Source: Abditibacteriaceae bacterium (GTDB lineage Bacteria; Armatimonadota; Abditibacteriia; Abditibacteriales; Abditibacteriaceae). Taken from it: DNA of 64,000 bases. The notes beneath the pieces are model-generated. The model worked only from the letters and a program-made list of their open reading frames with translations, was not told the origin of the DNA and did not search any database. Where the stretch lies: the NCBI GenBank assembly GCA_019239895.1, contig JAFAZH010000050.1, forward strand, positions 1 through 64,000. The letters run 5' to 3'. Numbering within the stretch: position 1 is the stretch's first letter; each line of letters opens with the position of its first letter. Below, piece after piece: positions 32,194-41,556 of the stretch. Both the position numbers and the translations under genes were made by a program.

Positions 32194-33623
32194 GGTTTCG
32201 CTTTTTGCCCGCTCAGTGGTGAGGCTGGAGATTTATCCGCAGGGATTGGAAATTGTGGTGAGTCGGTATGAGCGGCCTTGAGAATATCAGCTACCTTCGC
32301 TACAACCTCTGGATGCTGCGCCGCAATATTATTCTTCTCACCTAAATCAGCTTTCAAGTCATATAGCTCAATGGGGAGATGCAACCCATGACGCACCGCT
32401 TTCCAATCTCCCAGGCGCACGGCCTGTTCAAACCCGCGCTCATAAAATTCCCAGTAAAGATAATCATGATTCTGTTGTGGCTTGCCTAAAAGGGCAGGCA
32501 GCATGGAAATGCCATCAATATTGGCGGGAGCAGGCTTGCCCGCTATGGCTGCCGCCGTGGGCAAGAAATCCCAGAAAGCCCATACCTGATCGCTAACAGC
32601 ACCCGCCTTAATATGACCGGGCCAGGAGGCGATCATGGGCACCCGGATGCCACCTTCATAGAGGTCGCGCTTGATGCCGCGCAAGGGGCGATTGCTATGG
32701 AAGAACGGGGCTTTATGTCCGCCTTCTTGATGCGGGCCGTTATCGCTGGTAAAGATAATAAGAGTGTTATCCGCTATGCCTAACGCAGTGAGTCGCTGGC
32801 GTATCTGGTCAACGTAGTTGTCCATACGGGTAATCGTAGAAGCATAGCGTTTTTCCAGTTCGGGCCAGGGTTTATTCTCATACTCTGGCTCAATCCGTGG
32901 TGCTTCAATGGTGCGCCCGGTGCTATTGGCATGGGGAATGGTGTAATTCAGATAAAGAAAGAACGGTTGCGCCTTGTGGCGAGTGATGAAATCTAACGCT
33001 TGCTGCTGAAACAGGTCATTGGAATATTGGCCTTGCTTGCCACCCTTATTGCCTTCTAAGGACACTTTTTCCTGATTGTGCCAGAGGAAAAGGGGAAACG
33101 CATTATGGGCCGCCACATGATCGGTATAGCCATAGAACTCATCAAAGCCGTGCTTATTGGCATCACCACTGGTGCCGGGTGCGCCTAATCCCCATTTACC
33201 AATGACGCCCGTTGCATAGCCAGCACTTTTAAGTAGTTGCGCCACGGTATAATCATTGGCAGGAAGTGCCATCGCTTTGTTGCCGCGAATCGAGGTATGG
33301 CCCGTGTGGAGGCCCGTCAATAATCCTGTGCGCGAGGGTGCGCAGACCGTGCTGGCAGCATAGCACTGCGTAAAGCGCGTGCCCTCTGCCGCTAAACGAT
33401 CAATGTGTGGTGTTAGGATTTGATCTTGCCCGTAGCAGCCAAGTTCACCATAGCCTAAATCATCCGACAAAATAAAAAGAATGTTCGGCGGACGCTGGCT
33501 GTTTGTTCCACGAGTAGCTTGAGGCTGTCCACTCGCTGACCATGCTAAATCAGGCAGGTTTAAAGCAGCCCCACCCGCCAGAAGAGTTTGCCCTGCAACT
33601 TCGAGAAATTCTCTGCGTTTCAT
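32175..33623 (-). CDS. Exported sulfatase (arylsulfatase A / GALNS-like)
   Basis: A 482-aa sulfatase. The N-terminus is MKRREFLEVAGQTLLAGGAA, a Tat-type signal (RRxF). The sulfatase signature CAPSRTGLLTG (Cys94) is converted to formylglycine by a sulfatase-modifying enzyme. Metal ligands appear as ILFILSDDLGYGE and IIFTSDNGPHQEGG. It removes sulfate esters from polysaccharides or glycosaminoglycans, consistent with the many carbohydrate enzymes around. No anaerobic or FGE-type maturase is in the window. The final residues fall in an inverted repeat shared with the thioredoxin gene. Confidence 0.93.
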   Translation of the reverse strand: MKRREFLEVAGQTLLAGGAALNLPDLAWSASGQPQATRGTNSQRPPNILFILSDDLGYGELGCYGQDQILTPHIDRLAAEGTRFTQCYAASTVCAPSRTGLLTGLHTGHTSIRGNKAMALPANDYTVAQLLKSAGYATGVIGKWGLGAPGTSGDANKHGFDEFYGYTDHVAAHNAFPLFLWHNQEKVSLEGNKGGKQGQYSNDLFQQQALDFITRHKAQPFFLYLNYTIPHANSTGRTIEAPRIEPEYENKPWPELEKRYASTITRMDNYVDQIRQRLTALGIADNTLIIFTSDNGPHQEGGHKAPFFHSNRPLRGIKRDLYEGGIRVPMIASWPGHIKAGAVSDQVWAFWDFLPTAAAIAGKPAPANIDGISMLPALLGKPQQNHDYLYWEFYERGFEQAVRLGDWKAVRHGLHLPIELYDLKADLGEKNNIAAQHPEVVAKVADILKAAHTDSPQFPIPADKSPASPLSGQKAKPNEPGA

Positions 33624-33701
33624 GATATTGAAAAAATTATAGGCTCAATACTTCAAAAGCAGCATGACATTCTCACTGCGCTAAAAATCAGTATGGATTT
33701 A

Positions 33702-33832
33702 GTCGCTGCCAGCTTTGCACATAAAGTCGGTTTTGCGAGCAATTTGTAGTAAGTTTGGTTGCTAAACCTATGTTGCTAAACCTATATAGGATTGCGCTCA
33801 TTTTGGACTTTATGTGCAAAGCCGTCGCTGCC
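33702..33832. mobile_element. MITE-like element with 18-bp inverted ends and 9-bp flanking duplication
   Basis: The element is 33711-33823 (113 bp). Terminal inverted repeats 33711-33728 and 33806-33823 are 18 bp with a mismatch only at the outermost base (inner part GCTTTGCACATAAAGTC). The flanks carry an exact 9-bp direct repeat GTCGCTGCC at 33702-33710 and 33824-33832, as expected for a target-site duplication. The interior has no coding capacity and contains an internal tandem duplication of a 14-bp unit (GTTGCTAAACCTAT at 33758-33771 and 33772-33785). The cognate transposase is not in the window. Confidence 0.75.
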
Positions 33833-33912
33833 GAGTTTGCTTGTGCCACAGCGTTATTTCGGCGATAATGGATATGATAGATATTATATCCGCCGTAATA
33901 AGGAAATGTATT

Positions 33913-34461
33913 ATGTTTAAAAATGAAAATAACAAGCCGCACCTGACAATGCAGCAGGCCAAGACTGTATTAGCTTTGGCCGGGTTAACGCTGTGTGTGC
34001 TGCCCGTCGTGGCGCTCGTGCCCGGTTGCGGTGGTGGCGGTGGCGATAACTCGATTAACGTCAATCCCTTTGCGGGCCAATACTCCGGTCTTTTGCCAGC
34101 GAACACCTTTCAATCAGCCGTAAAGATTACGGTGCAAAACGATGGGTCAGCCACTTTCAACCAGACGGTCACGAGTCATAACCCCGGCACGGTCGTCATT
34201 CCATCAACACTGCAAGGTTCGGTTGATCAGAACGGCGCGTTCTCGTTTAGCGGCACCATTGTTGTTAATGGTAAAACCCAAACTATTAAGGTGCAAGGGA
34301 CGCTGCCTCAGAACAGCACCACCTCTACGTCATTTACAGCCCAGATTGGTTCCCAAACCTTCACTGGCACCATTACTCCCTTAGGGTCAGCCACCCCCAC
34401 ACCTGGTCCCACAGCTACGCCAGGCTCGACTCCCACTGGCAGCGGCGGTAATGGTGGCTAA
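33913..34461 (+). CDS. Small lipoprotein with glycine-rich tail, family A
   Basis: A 182-aa protein. MQQAKTVLALAGLTLCVLP followed by VVALVPGC is a lipoprotein signal (cysteine then GGGGGD). The mature part is a compact beta-strand domain (FAGQYSGLLPANTF, SATFNQTVTSHNP, TQTIKVQGTLPQNS, GSQTFTGTITPLG) followed by a Pro/Thr tail ending GSGGNGG. It is homologous in signal and strand pattern to the larger lipoprotein at 46887-47810, which has two repeats. Function is unknown. The ATG at 33913 with AAGGAA upstream is preferred; an extended frame begins inside the MITE-like element. Confidence 0.75.
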   Translation: MFKNENNKPHLTMQQAKTVLALAGLTLCVLPVVALVPGCGGGGGDNSINVNPFAGQYSGLLPANTFQSAVKITVQNDGSATFNQTVTSHNPGTVVIPSTLQGSVDQNGAFSFSGTIVVNGKTQTIKVQGTLPQNSTTSTSFTAQIGSQTFTGTITPLGSATPTPGPTATPGSTPTGSGGNGG

Positions 34462-34514
34462 ACCAAGTAGCCCATAGCGTAAATTCGTCGTCGGTGAGTC
34501 ATAGCTTCCAATCA

Positions 34515-34557
34515 GTAAAGGCGTCAGGGCTAAATCAACTCGCCCTGACGCCTTTAC
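34515..34557 (+). terminator. Rho-independent terminator after lipoprotein A
   Basis: Perfect 16-bp stem (34515-34530 with 34542-34557), 11-nt loop, followed by a TTTG tract. Confidence 0.85.
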
Positions 34558-34644
34558 TTTGTCATAGCCACAACTGTTGCATTTGCGGTGTCGTTAGAGA
34601 GCGCCTGGTACACTTGTATTACTCTCGCAAAGGCTTTGGTGGAA

Positions 34645-37600
34645 ATGCAACATCGAATCAAGCAATTCGTTCACTGGTCATCATTTCGGCGCAGTTGTAA
34701 CTTTGGGGCCGCGCTGCCGCTGCTCTTCATTATCGGTCTGGTGTTAGTAGCAGGCTGCCTCCAGGCTCAACAGGTGGGGAACCTGCTCCCTGATCCTTCC
34801 ATCGAGCAAGTCCAACAAAAAAATCAATTTGGTGTGCCCTATGCCAAATGGAGTGGCTGGCTTTATGAGGGCACCAGTGAGTTTCGTAATGGCAAAGTCG
34901 CCCATAGCGGCACTACTTCTGCCGAGATCATTGGTTCGCAAGGCGGCAAGATTCGCCTCTATAGTCCCGCTGTTACCGTTGAACCAGGGCGCTATCGTTT
35001 TACGTGTTACATTCGCGGCCTTGATATTAGCGGCGTTGGCGGCATGGCGGAAGATGTCAACTTTGTGGACGACCAATATTATCCGCTTAAGAAGACGGGC
35101 ACCTTTGGCTGGACGCGCCTGCAAATCGTCAAAGACGTGCCTGCCCATAAAGAGATTGTAGGACGCATTGGCTTGTGGGGGACAGGCCGACTCTGGGTAG
35201 ATGATGGCGAACTGGTGCGCGTGCCGGAAAACACTCCCTTAACTAACGGCCCGGTGCTGGGACAGGAAGAAAAGCCCATTGCCCCACCCGGCCCGCTCGA
35301 TGTTGCTACATCAGTCTCTTGCCCCGACTGTGGTTATCACAATATGCCGCAGTGGGGTCACTGCTATGTTTGTGGAGCTGCCCTAACCACGCGAGCCACC
35401 GTAGCAGCCGGCCCTCCAGCCAAACTCCTCACCAGCTTTGAAAATAATGCCATAACGCCCTTCGTCGCGGGGGGGCCGAACGTCGCGGCCACTGTAGCCG
35501 AACACGCCACCGAGGGACGTTATGCTATGCGCGTGGATAAAGGCTATGTCATCTGGGATGGGCCACAAAATTGGACGGGCTACGACTTCTTCAAAACCGA
35601 TGTGTTCAACTCCGGCGATGACCCGGCTTCGGTTTACATCGAGGTGCGCGATAAAGCTTCCACCGACTACTGGACGCGCGTTAATTATGTCACGGTGGTG
35701 CCGCCAGGCAAATCTACTCTCGTGGTACCGACCGCCCTGTATGTTGGAGAAAAAAGTCGCCCCGGACGCGCCTTAGATAAAGCCAATATCACTCGCTTTG
35801 TATTGAATGTCCAGGACGCTAAAGCGCCGATTTACTTCGATAACTTACGACTGGAACGCGATTTATCCGACAGCGTGAAAGTGCCTGGCTTGCAAGCTTT
35901 CTCGTTTGGCCCCGGCACATCGCCGCCCTTGAGCGGCTTCACGGCCATCACACCTTCCACGCTCTATTCTAAAGGTCGCGGCTATGGCTTGAAGAATGCG
36001 CAAATCTGGCGGGCTTTTGACGCTTTGCAACCCGACCCACTCTATGAGAATTTCATTTGCATTGAGAGCGGCGGCTTCGCCATAGATGTGCCCGATGGCC
36101 GCTACCACGTCTTTGTCAATATAGATAGTCCCTCCGGCTACTGGGGCGAATATCAGGTTTATCGCCAGCGTAGCATTAAAGCTAACGGGGTGGAAGTGCT
36201 GCATGAGACAATGGATTTACCGCATTTCCTGCAACGCTACTTCCGCTTTGCCAATGTTGAAGACCGCCCGGAAGAAAACACCTTCGATAAATATCAGCGC
36301 CCTTACTTCAACGAAAAAGAGTTCGATGTGGATGTGCGCGGTGGTCAGTTATACCTCGAATTTAATGGCGAGAACTGGGCCAATGCCGTGTCTGCTTTGG
36401 TCATTTACCCATCCAGTCAAGCCAGCGCTGGGCAACGCTATCTCAATAATCTGCGTGAGCGACGCCGCTTCTACTTCGATAATTATTTTAAGCGCGTGCT
36501 GCCCAACGGCAACCGTGATAGCAAGGGTAATGTGCCGAACTTTGCTCCCACTGCCAACGAGCAAGCAGCCGGATATGTGCCCTTCGCCCGTGATTGGATG
36601 GATAACGTTTATGTCAACTCGGTGCCGCGCCGGGAAGAAGTCACCCGCAATCTTTCGGTCTTTGCTTCTGCCGGTGAGGAGGAGCCAATTGTCTTTTCGC
36701 TTTATCCCTTGCGCGATGCCGGGGCAGTTAAAGTTTCGGTGAGCGATTTAGTTGCGGGCGCGAACCGGATTTCGGCCTCGGCGGTGCAAATGGGCGTGGT
36801 CTCGCATCGTCTCAGCCGTGTCACAATGGAAGGCACCGTCTATACCATCGCACCTCGTTTCATTATGCCACGTAACTCAGCGACTATTGAGAAGGGTGTC
36901 ACCACTACTTTCTGGCTGACGTTGCACACGCCTAAAAACGTGCAAGCTGGCACCTATAAGGGACAGATAAAACTCGCCTTTGCTAACGGCAAGACTGATA
37001 CCATAGACCTCAATGCTCACCTGTTTGCTACGCCGCTCGATGAACTCGATGTGCCCGCTGGCCCCTGGGGATCGAACATTGACCTGCCCTGGTATAAAGA
37101 AGATTTAGCCAACTACAACCAGACCATGTTCCGTAAATGCCTGGCCAAGATGCGTGAATATGGCTGCACTACTTTCTCAGGCATTCCTACCCTCAACATT
37201 CGCGGCTGGAACAACGGCAAGCCCGACATTGACTTCACCACTGCCGACCGCGAGATGGCCGATGCTAAGGCCGCAGGCTTTAAATCCACGGTCATCAATT
37301 ATAATGGCGGCATCGGAGGGTTTACCAACTATTTCATTGACGAAAACGCCATGAAGAGCGCAGGCTTTGCGCGTTACCCTGATTTTCTGCGTGCCGTCCT
37401 CACCACCATTGACGCGCACGCGGGGCAAGCTGGTTGGTTACCCGTCGCTTTTAACCTGGCCGATGAACCGATTAAGGATGATGTCCCCCGCGCGGCGGCC
37501 AATGCCCAGGCGTGGCGCGAGGCGGCTCCGCCTTCCATTCTGACCACGGGGGCCACCAGCGTTGAATCATCCAGCCCTAATGATCCGCATTTGCTTTTAG

Positions 37601-38118
37601 CCCGCGCCTTAAAGATTGCGGACTTGAATGACCATAGCGTAGCAGCCATTAAAGCCATCCATGATGCGGGCAGCGATTGGGCTTTTTACAATGGCGGCAA
37701 TCGCTGGACATTTGGCCCCTATATGTATAAGTGCGCGCAGCAATATGGTATGAAGTTCCGCCTCTCCTGGCACTGGAACGCCGCCGCAGGCGATCCATTC
37801 TACGCGCTCGACTCGCGGGAAGACGATTACTCCTGGGCCGTGAGTGATGCCAACATGGAGTTGATTCCCAATATTCATTTCGAGCGCGAAATCCGCGAAG
37901 GCATTGATGACTATCGTTATATGCTGACGTTATCGCGGCTCCTAAAACAGAAACCCAATCATCCCGCCGCCCCTGCCGCGCGCAAATTATTAGAGGATAA
38001 ACTCGCCAGTTTTCAACTGGGCGAGCGCAATCATGAAGCCAAATGGCCTCTCTCAGAATATAGAAGCTATCGGCTGCAACTGGCCGAGGCGATAGAGAAG
38101 TTGTCAGCCGGGCATTGA
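34645..38118 (+). CDS. Lipoprotein with zinc ribbon and DUF4091 (GH-like) domain
   Basis: A 1157-aa lipoprotein. LLFIIGLVLVAGC is the signal and lipobox (Cys about residue 40). Next comes a carbohydrate-binding-like beta sandwich (LLPDPSIEQVQQ onward, residues 45-190), a four-cysteine zinc ribbon (CPDC at 226-229 and CYVC at 240-243), a second CBM-like region, and a C-terminal DUF4091 barrel (VPAGPWGSNIDLPWYKEDLA, FNLADEPIKDDVPRA, EREIREGIDDYRYMLTLSRL). DUF4091 is related to GH123 enzymes; the Asp-Glu in NLADEPI fits the catalytic site. The start is uncertain; GTG 34588 is also possible. A zinc ribbon in a secreted protein is odd. The stop codon lies within a REP palindrome. Confidence 0.8.
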   Translation: MQHRIKQFVHWSSFRRSCNFGAALPLLFIIGLVLVAGCLQAQQVGNLLPDPSIEQVQQKNQFGVPYAKWSGWLYEGTSEFRNGKVAHSGTTSAEIIGSQGGKIRLYSPAVTVEPGRYRFTCYIRGLDISGVGGMAEDVNFVDDQYYPLKKTGTFGWTRLQIVKDVPAHKEIVGRIGLWGTGRLWVDDGELVRVPENTPLTNGPVLGQEEKPIAPPGPLDVATSVSCPDCGYHNMPQWGHCYVCGAALTTRATVAAGPPAKLLTSFENNAITPFVAGGPNVAATVAEHATEGRYAMRVDKGYVIWDGPQNWTGYDFFKTDVFNSGDDPASVYIEVRDKASTDYWTRVNYVTVVPPGKSTLVVPTALYVGEKSRPGRALDKANITRFVLNVQDAKAPIYFDNLRLERDLSDSVKVPGLQAFSFGPGTSPPLSGFTAITPSTLYSKGRGYGLKNAQIWRAFDALQPDPLYENFICIESGGFAIDVPDGRYHVFVNIDSPSGYWGEYQVYRQRSIKANGVEVLHETMDLPHFLQRYFRFANVEDRPEENTFDKYQRPYFNEKEFDVDVRGGQLYLEFNGENWANAVSALVIYPSSQASAGQRYLNNLRERRRFYFDNYFKRVLPNGNRDSKGNVPNFAPTANEQAAGYVPFARDWMDNVYVNSVPRREEVTRNLSVFASAGEEEPIVFSLYPLRDAGAVKVSVSDLVAGANRISASAVQMGVVSHRLSRVTMEGTVYTIAPRFIMPRNSATIEKGVTTTFWLTLHTPKNVQAGTYKGQIKLAFANGKTDTIDLNAHLFATPLDELDVPAGPWGSNIDLPWYKEDLANYNQTMFRKCLAKMREYGCTTFSGIPTLNIRGWNNGKPDIDFTTADREMADAKAAGFKSTVINYNGGIGGFTNYFIDENAMKSAGFARYPDFLRAVLTTIDAHAGQAGWLPVAFNLADEPIKDDVPRAAANAQAWREAAPPSILTTGATSVESSSPNDPHLLLARALKIADLNDHSVAAIKAIHDAGSDWAFYNGGNRWTFGPYMYKCAQQYGMKFRLSWHWNAAAGDPFYALDSREDDYSWAVSDANMELIPNIHFEREIREGIDDYRYMLTLSRLLKQKPNHPAAPAARKLLEDKLASFQLGERNHEAKWPLSEYRSYRLQLAEAIEKLSAGH

Positions 38119-38250
38119 AATACCCGGCGGAGAGGCGGTCAAGCCGCCAAGCGTCCGTTGGACGCCACGTAGGGGCATGATTCATCGTGCCCTTCTTCGT
38201 CCGGCAGGACGGTTGGCTTTAGCCTCCCCGCCCGGTATTTCAATCCCGAC
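38107..38250. repeat. REP-like inverted pair between two glycosidase-like genes
   Basis: A palindromic core at 38107-38128 (same 22-bp sequence as at 19547) with its GC-rich partner hairpin up to about 38164, facing an inverted, slightly diverged copy at 38199-38250. The element provides the stop codon of the upstream gene and lies just before the downstream signal peptide start. Confidence 0.8.
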
Positions 38251-38266
38251 TGCATTGGAACCAATT

Positions 38267-40630
38267 ATGAATCGAGCAAGCTTCATCCTTTCATTCATTA
38301 CGTTAACGTTCTTATTTTTCACAGCGCAAAGCCGGGCGCAGCAGAACTTATTGAGCAACCCCGACTTTGAAGCGGGTACCGCAACCAACGCACCGCAAGG
38401 CTGGGCTGCCCTGTGGACACGCCTGCCCAACACGGGCACGGCAGCTTTAGATGAGCAAGTTCGCCACGGTGGTCAACGCGCTTTAAAAGTGGCACACACT
38501 GGGGCAGGAGACTGGTCAGTATCACAAAGCCAGCAATTACCAGTAACGCCGGGTGATATTTTCACTATCAGCGCGTGGCTTAAAGCGGAGAACGTGGAAA
38601 GTGCGCAAGTCAGTGTTGTGACACGACGCGCCAACGGGGAGACCATAGAGTGGATATACTCCCCTCTTTCCACGAATGGCACGCACGATTGGAAGCAACT
38701 CACGCGCAAGTTGATTATTCCTGCCGAATGCGCCTCCGTTGAATTTCGCCTCACGGGGGAGGGCAAGGGCACGATTTGGCTGGATGATGCAGCCTTAATT
38801 AAGATAGGTAATGTGAATAGCTTCAAGGGCAATCTGCAAGGCAAAACACTCCACTTAAATAATAGCTTGCTCGATGTACAGTTAAATGCAGAGAATGGTT
38901 CTCTCACTGTCACCGATAAGCGTAATCGGCGGATATGGCAACAGCAGGCGCTAGCTCCCGGTATGGTGGTTAAAACTGCTACCCAAGCAGGGCCACACGA
39001 GATGCAATTGCAACTGTGGGATGTCGGCAATGATTTAACTTTGCCAGTGATCATTACTTTAGTCCCGCAGCAGCCAGAATTAACTTTTGTCTTGGATGGC
39101 AAAGGCACAATGCAACAACTGGTGGCTTTTCCTCAACCTTTTGTCACTGGCAAAGGCACGGCACTGGTCATCCCCCTCAATGAAGGCATCATGTATCCAG
39201 TGGAGGATGAGAGCATTCATCCAATGCAGCTTGTCACATACAGTGGTCATGGCATTTGTATGCCGTGGTTTGGGGTGGAGGATACGCAAAGCGGCGCAGG
39301 GTTTATGGGCATAATCCAGACGCCTGATGATGCACGTATTGATATTAATCGCCATGCCGGGACAGGTCTCTATGTGCAACCAATGTGGGAGGCTTCGCGC
39401 AGTGACTTCAGCTATCCGCGCAAAATTATTTATACCTTTTTCAATAGTGGTGGCTATGTGGCGCAGGCGAAACGCTACCGTGATTATGCGCAGCAAATAG
39501 GTCTCTTCAAAACCTTAGCTCAGAAGCGACAGGAGAACCCTAATGTTGATCTACTCATTGGAGCGGCGAATATCTGGAACTGGGACATGGATAAAGTCGC
39601 GCTTTGCCAGGAAATGAAAGCGGCAGGCATGGAGCATGTTCTGTGGTCATCGGGTGGTTCTCCAGAACAATTGCAACAGATCAACGCTCTCGACTATCTC
39701 AGCAGTCGCTACGATATTTACCAGGATGTGTGGCCCCCGGATGCACCCGCCGGATTAGCTAAAGCTGGTTGGCCGCAAGACTTAGTCTGGCTGCCTAATG
39801 GTGACTGGATGAAAGGCTGGGCGCACCATCAGAAGAATAAAGACGGCACGACCACGGTTTATGAAGGCGGCGTCATCTCCTCCCCGCGTGGCCTGGCGAG
39901 GGCGAAAGAAGCCATTCCCGCAGAACTCAAAACCCATCCTTATCATTGCCGTTTCATTGATACAACCACCGCCGCACCGTGGCGCGAGGACTACAACCCG
40001 GCGCACCCCCTGACCCGCTCGCAAGACCGCCATTACAAAATGGCTCTGCTCGAATTCTGCTCCAAGGATATGAAGCAAGTGGTAGGCACCGAAACCGGCA
40101 TTGACCCTTCGGTGCCCTACGTCCACTACTACGAAGGCATGTTGAGCCTCGGTCCTTACCGCCTGCCCGATTCCGGGCGAGACATGCTGCAATACAAAGC
40201 GCCGACTCCTGATTTTCTCAAGTTCCAGGTCGGCCACTTCTATCGCTTACCCCTGTGGGAACTCGTTTATCACGATTGCGTGGTCGCCCAATGGTATTGG
40301 GGCGATTATAACAATAAGGCTCCCGAAGTCTGGCAACGCCGCGACTTGTTCAACATCATCTATGGCACACCGCCGATGTTCATGTTCGATAAGGCGACAT
40401 GGGAGAAAGATAAGGCACATTTTGTCAAGAGTTACCAGGACATTTGCCCGCTCGTGCGGCGTTTAGGCTATAGCGAAATGCTATCACATGAGTTCCTTAC
40501 CCCCGATCATGCCGTGCAGCGAACACGCTGGAACAACGGCACTCAAATCACGGTTAACTTTGGTGACACTCCATATAAGCTGCCCGATGGCACGGCCTTG
40601 CAGCCTTTGCAATGGAGTATCAAAGGTTAA
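38267..40630 (+). CDS. Secreted CBM4/9-like and glycoside-hydrolase-like protein
   Basis: A 787-aa exported protein. Signal peptide MNRASFILSFITLTFLFFTA ends near SRAQQ. Residues 25-170 are a carbohydrate-binding jelly roll (LLSNPDFEAGTATNAPQGWA, QALKVAHTGAGDWSVSQSQQ-like, IWLDDAALIKIG). The remainder resembles DUF5696-type or GH-related barrels (AANIWNWDMDKVALCQEMKA, HVLWSSGGSPEQL, DPSVPYVHYYEGMLSLGPY) without a family I can assert. The ATG at 38267 is chosen; a longer frame from 38177 only translates the REP element. It follows the DUF4091 gene on the same strand, and both probably act on the same extracellular glycan. Confidence 0.7.
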   Translation: MNRASFILSFITLTFLFFTAQSRAQQNLLSNPDFEAGTATNAPQGWAALWTRLPNTGTAALDEQVRHGGQRALKVAHTGAGDWSVSQSQQLPVTPGDIFTISAWLKAENVESAQVSVVTRRANGETIEWIYSPLSTNGTHDWKQLTRKLIIPAECASVEFRLTGEGKGTIWLDDAALIKIGNVNSFKGNLQGKTLHLNNSLLDVQLNAENGSLTVTDKRNRRIWQQQALAPGMVVKTATQAGPHEMQLQLWDVGNDLTLPVIITLVPQQPELTFVLDGKGTMQQLVAFPQPFVTGKGTALVIPLNEGIMYPVEDESIHPMQLVTYSGHGICMPWFGVEDTQSGAGFMGIIQTPDDARIDINRHAGTGLYVQPMWEASRSDFSYPRKIIYTFFNSGGYVAQAKRYRDYAQQIGLFKTLAQKRQENPNVDLLIGAANIWNWDMDKVALCQEMKAAGMEHVLWSSGGSPEQLQQINALDYLSSRYDIYQDVWPPDAPAGLAKAGWPQDLVWLPNGDWMKGWAHHQKNKDGTTTVYEGGVISSPRGLARAKEAIPAELKTHPYHCRFIDTTTAAPWREDYNPAHPLTRSQDRHYKMALLEFCSKDMKQVVGTETGIDPSVPYVHYYEGMLSLGPYRLPDSGRDMLQYKAPTPDFLKFQVGHFYRLPLWELVYHDCVVAQWYWGDYNNKAPEVWQRRDLFNIIYGTPPMFMFDKATWEKDKAHFVKSYQDICPLVRRLGYSEMLSHEFLTPDHAVQRTRWNNGTQITVNFGDTPYKLPDGTALQPLQWSIKG

Positions 40631-40695
40631 TCGAAAGTCATCTCACACAAAGCGCGAAGCTGCTTGAGCCACCTATCAAATAGATAAACGCACCT

Positions 40696-41457
40696 TTACT
40701 GCGTCACCCGTCGTCGCACCTCGACAATGCCATCATTGAGTAACAACGGCGGATTGATTCTGAGACTCAAATTGTAATGTTGGCGAAAGTAAGCCTCAAT
40801 TTTTCGGAGATATGCTTGATGCACGTTAGCCTGGAATTGTTCAGGTGTTACATTAGCGTGCTTTAAATACTCCGTAGTCGAAAAGAGCGGCACTTCAGGA
40901 TGAGCTTCACCATAGCATTGAATTAAAATTTGCACTAGCGATGCCTGATTGCCATGCACATCCTCGAAAACGTTAGGGGATTCCAGCCTTTGGGCAAACG
41001 TTTCGATGGCGATAGGCGTATTGACATAAAGCAAATCAGCGCCTAGCTTGCGCACCGCATAAAGATCATTGGCCTTTTGAAAATCTTCTATGATACGCTG
41101 CTGGGCTGCTTTATCACCTAAACGAGCTTTGACTTTATCCGGCGTTTCATGTCCCGCACGCACTTTGGTTGTTAAGGCTGGTGACAACGGCAATAGCCCC
41201 AAAATTATCGCGCTACTGTCGGATTTCGCATAGTCAGTCAGTGACGCTATAAGCTGAGGCGCAAAAGCCGTCAGACGAGACGCATATTCTGGACGCAGGA
41301 GGGTCAGCTTACCGCGTAGTCGCACATCCTGATCGGGGCTATGTAAGTCAGCGATAGCTTGCTTTATATCAGTATCCGGCATGACTTTACCCACCCCGGC
41401 AGAATCCAGCACCAACCCGCAAACAATCAAAAAGAGCAGCGGCAATAACGGTTTCAT
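40696..41457 (-). CDS. Exported alpha-helical protein, unknown
   Basis: A 253-aa protein with a signal peptide (MKPLLPLLFLIVCGLVLDSA). The mature part is helical and repeat-like (LHSPDQDVRLRGKLTLLRPE, ASRLTAFAPQLIASLTDYAK), reminiscent of HEAT or Sel1-like scaffolds, but no family is recognised. The start is set by GGAGGA 5 bp upstream, favouring the fifth codon of the longest frame. It is convergent with the glycosidase-like gene upstream. Confidence 0.6.
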   Translation of the reverse strand: MKPLLPLLFLIVCGLVLDSAGVGKVMPDTDIKQAIADLHSPDQDVRLRGKLTLLRPEYASRLTAFAPQLIASLTDYAKSDSSAIILGLLPLSPALTTKVRAGHETPDKVKARLGDKAAQQRIIEDFQKANDLYAVRKLGADLLYVNTPIAIETFAQRLESPNVFEDVHGNQASLVQILIQCYGEAHPEVPLFSTTEYLKHANVTPEQFQANVHQAYLRKIEAYFRQHYNLSLRINPPLLLNDGIVEVRRRVTQ

Positions 41458-41556
41458 GGGTTCCTCCAAAATCTACTTTTAAACCTTTTATACGAGCAAG
41501 CAGGCTGTTGACTGCTTGCTCGTATACCCGCTTACCTATTGTTTATCCTTTGTTCT

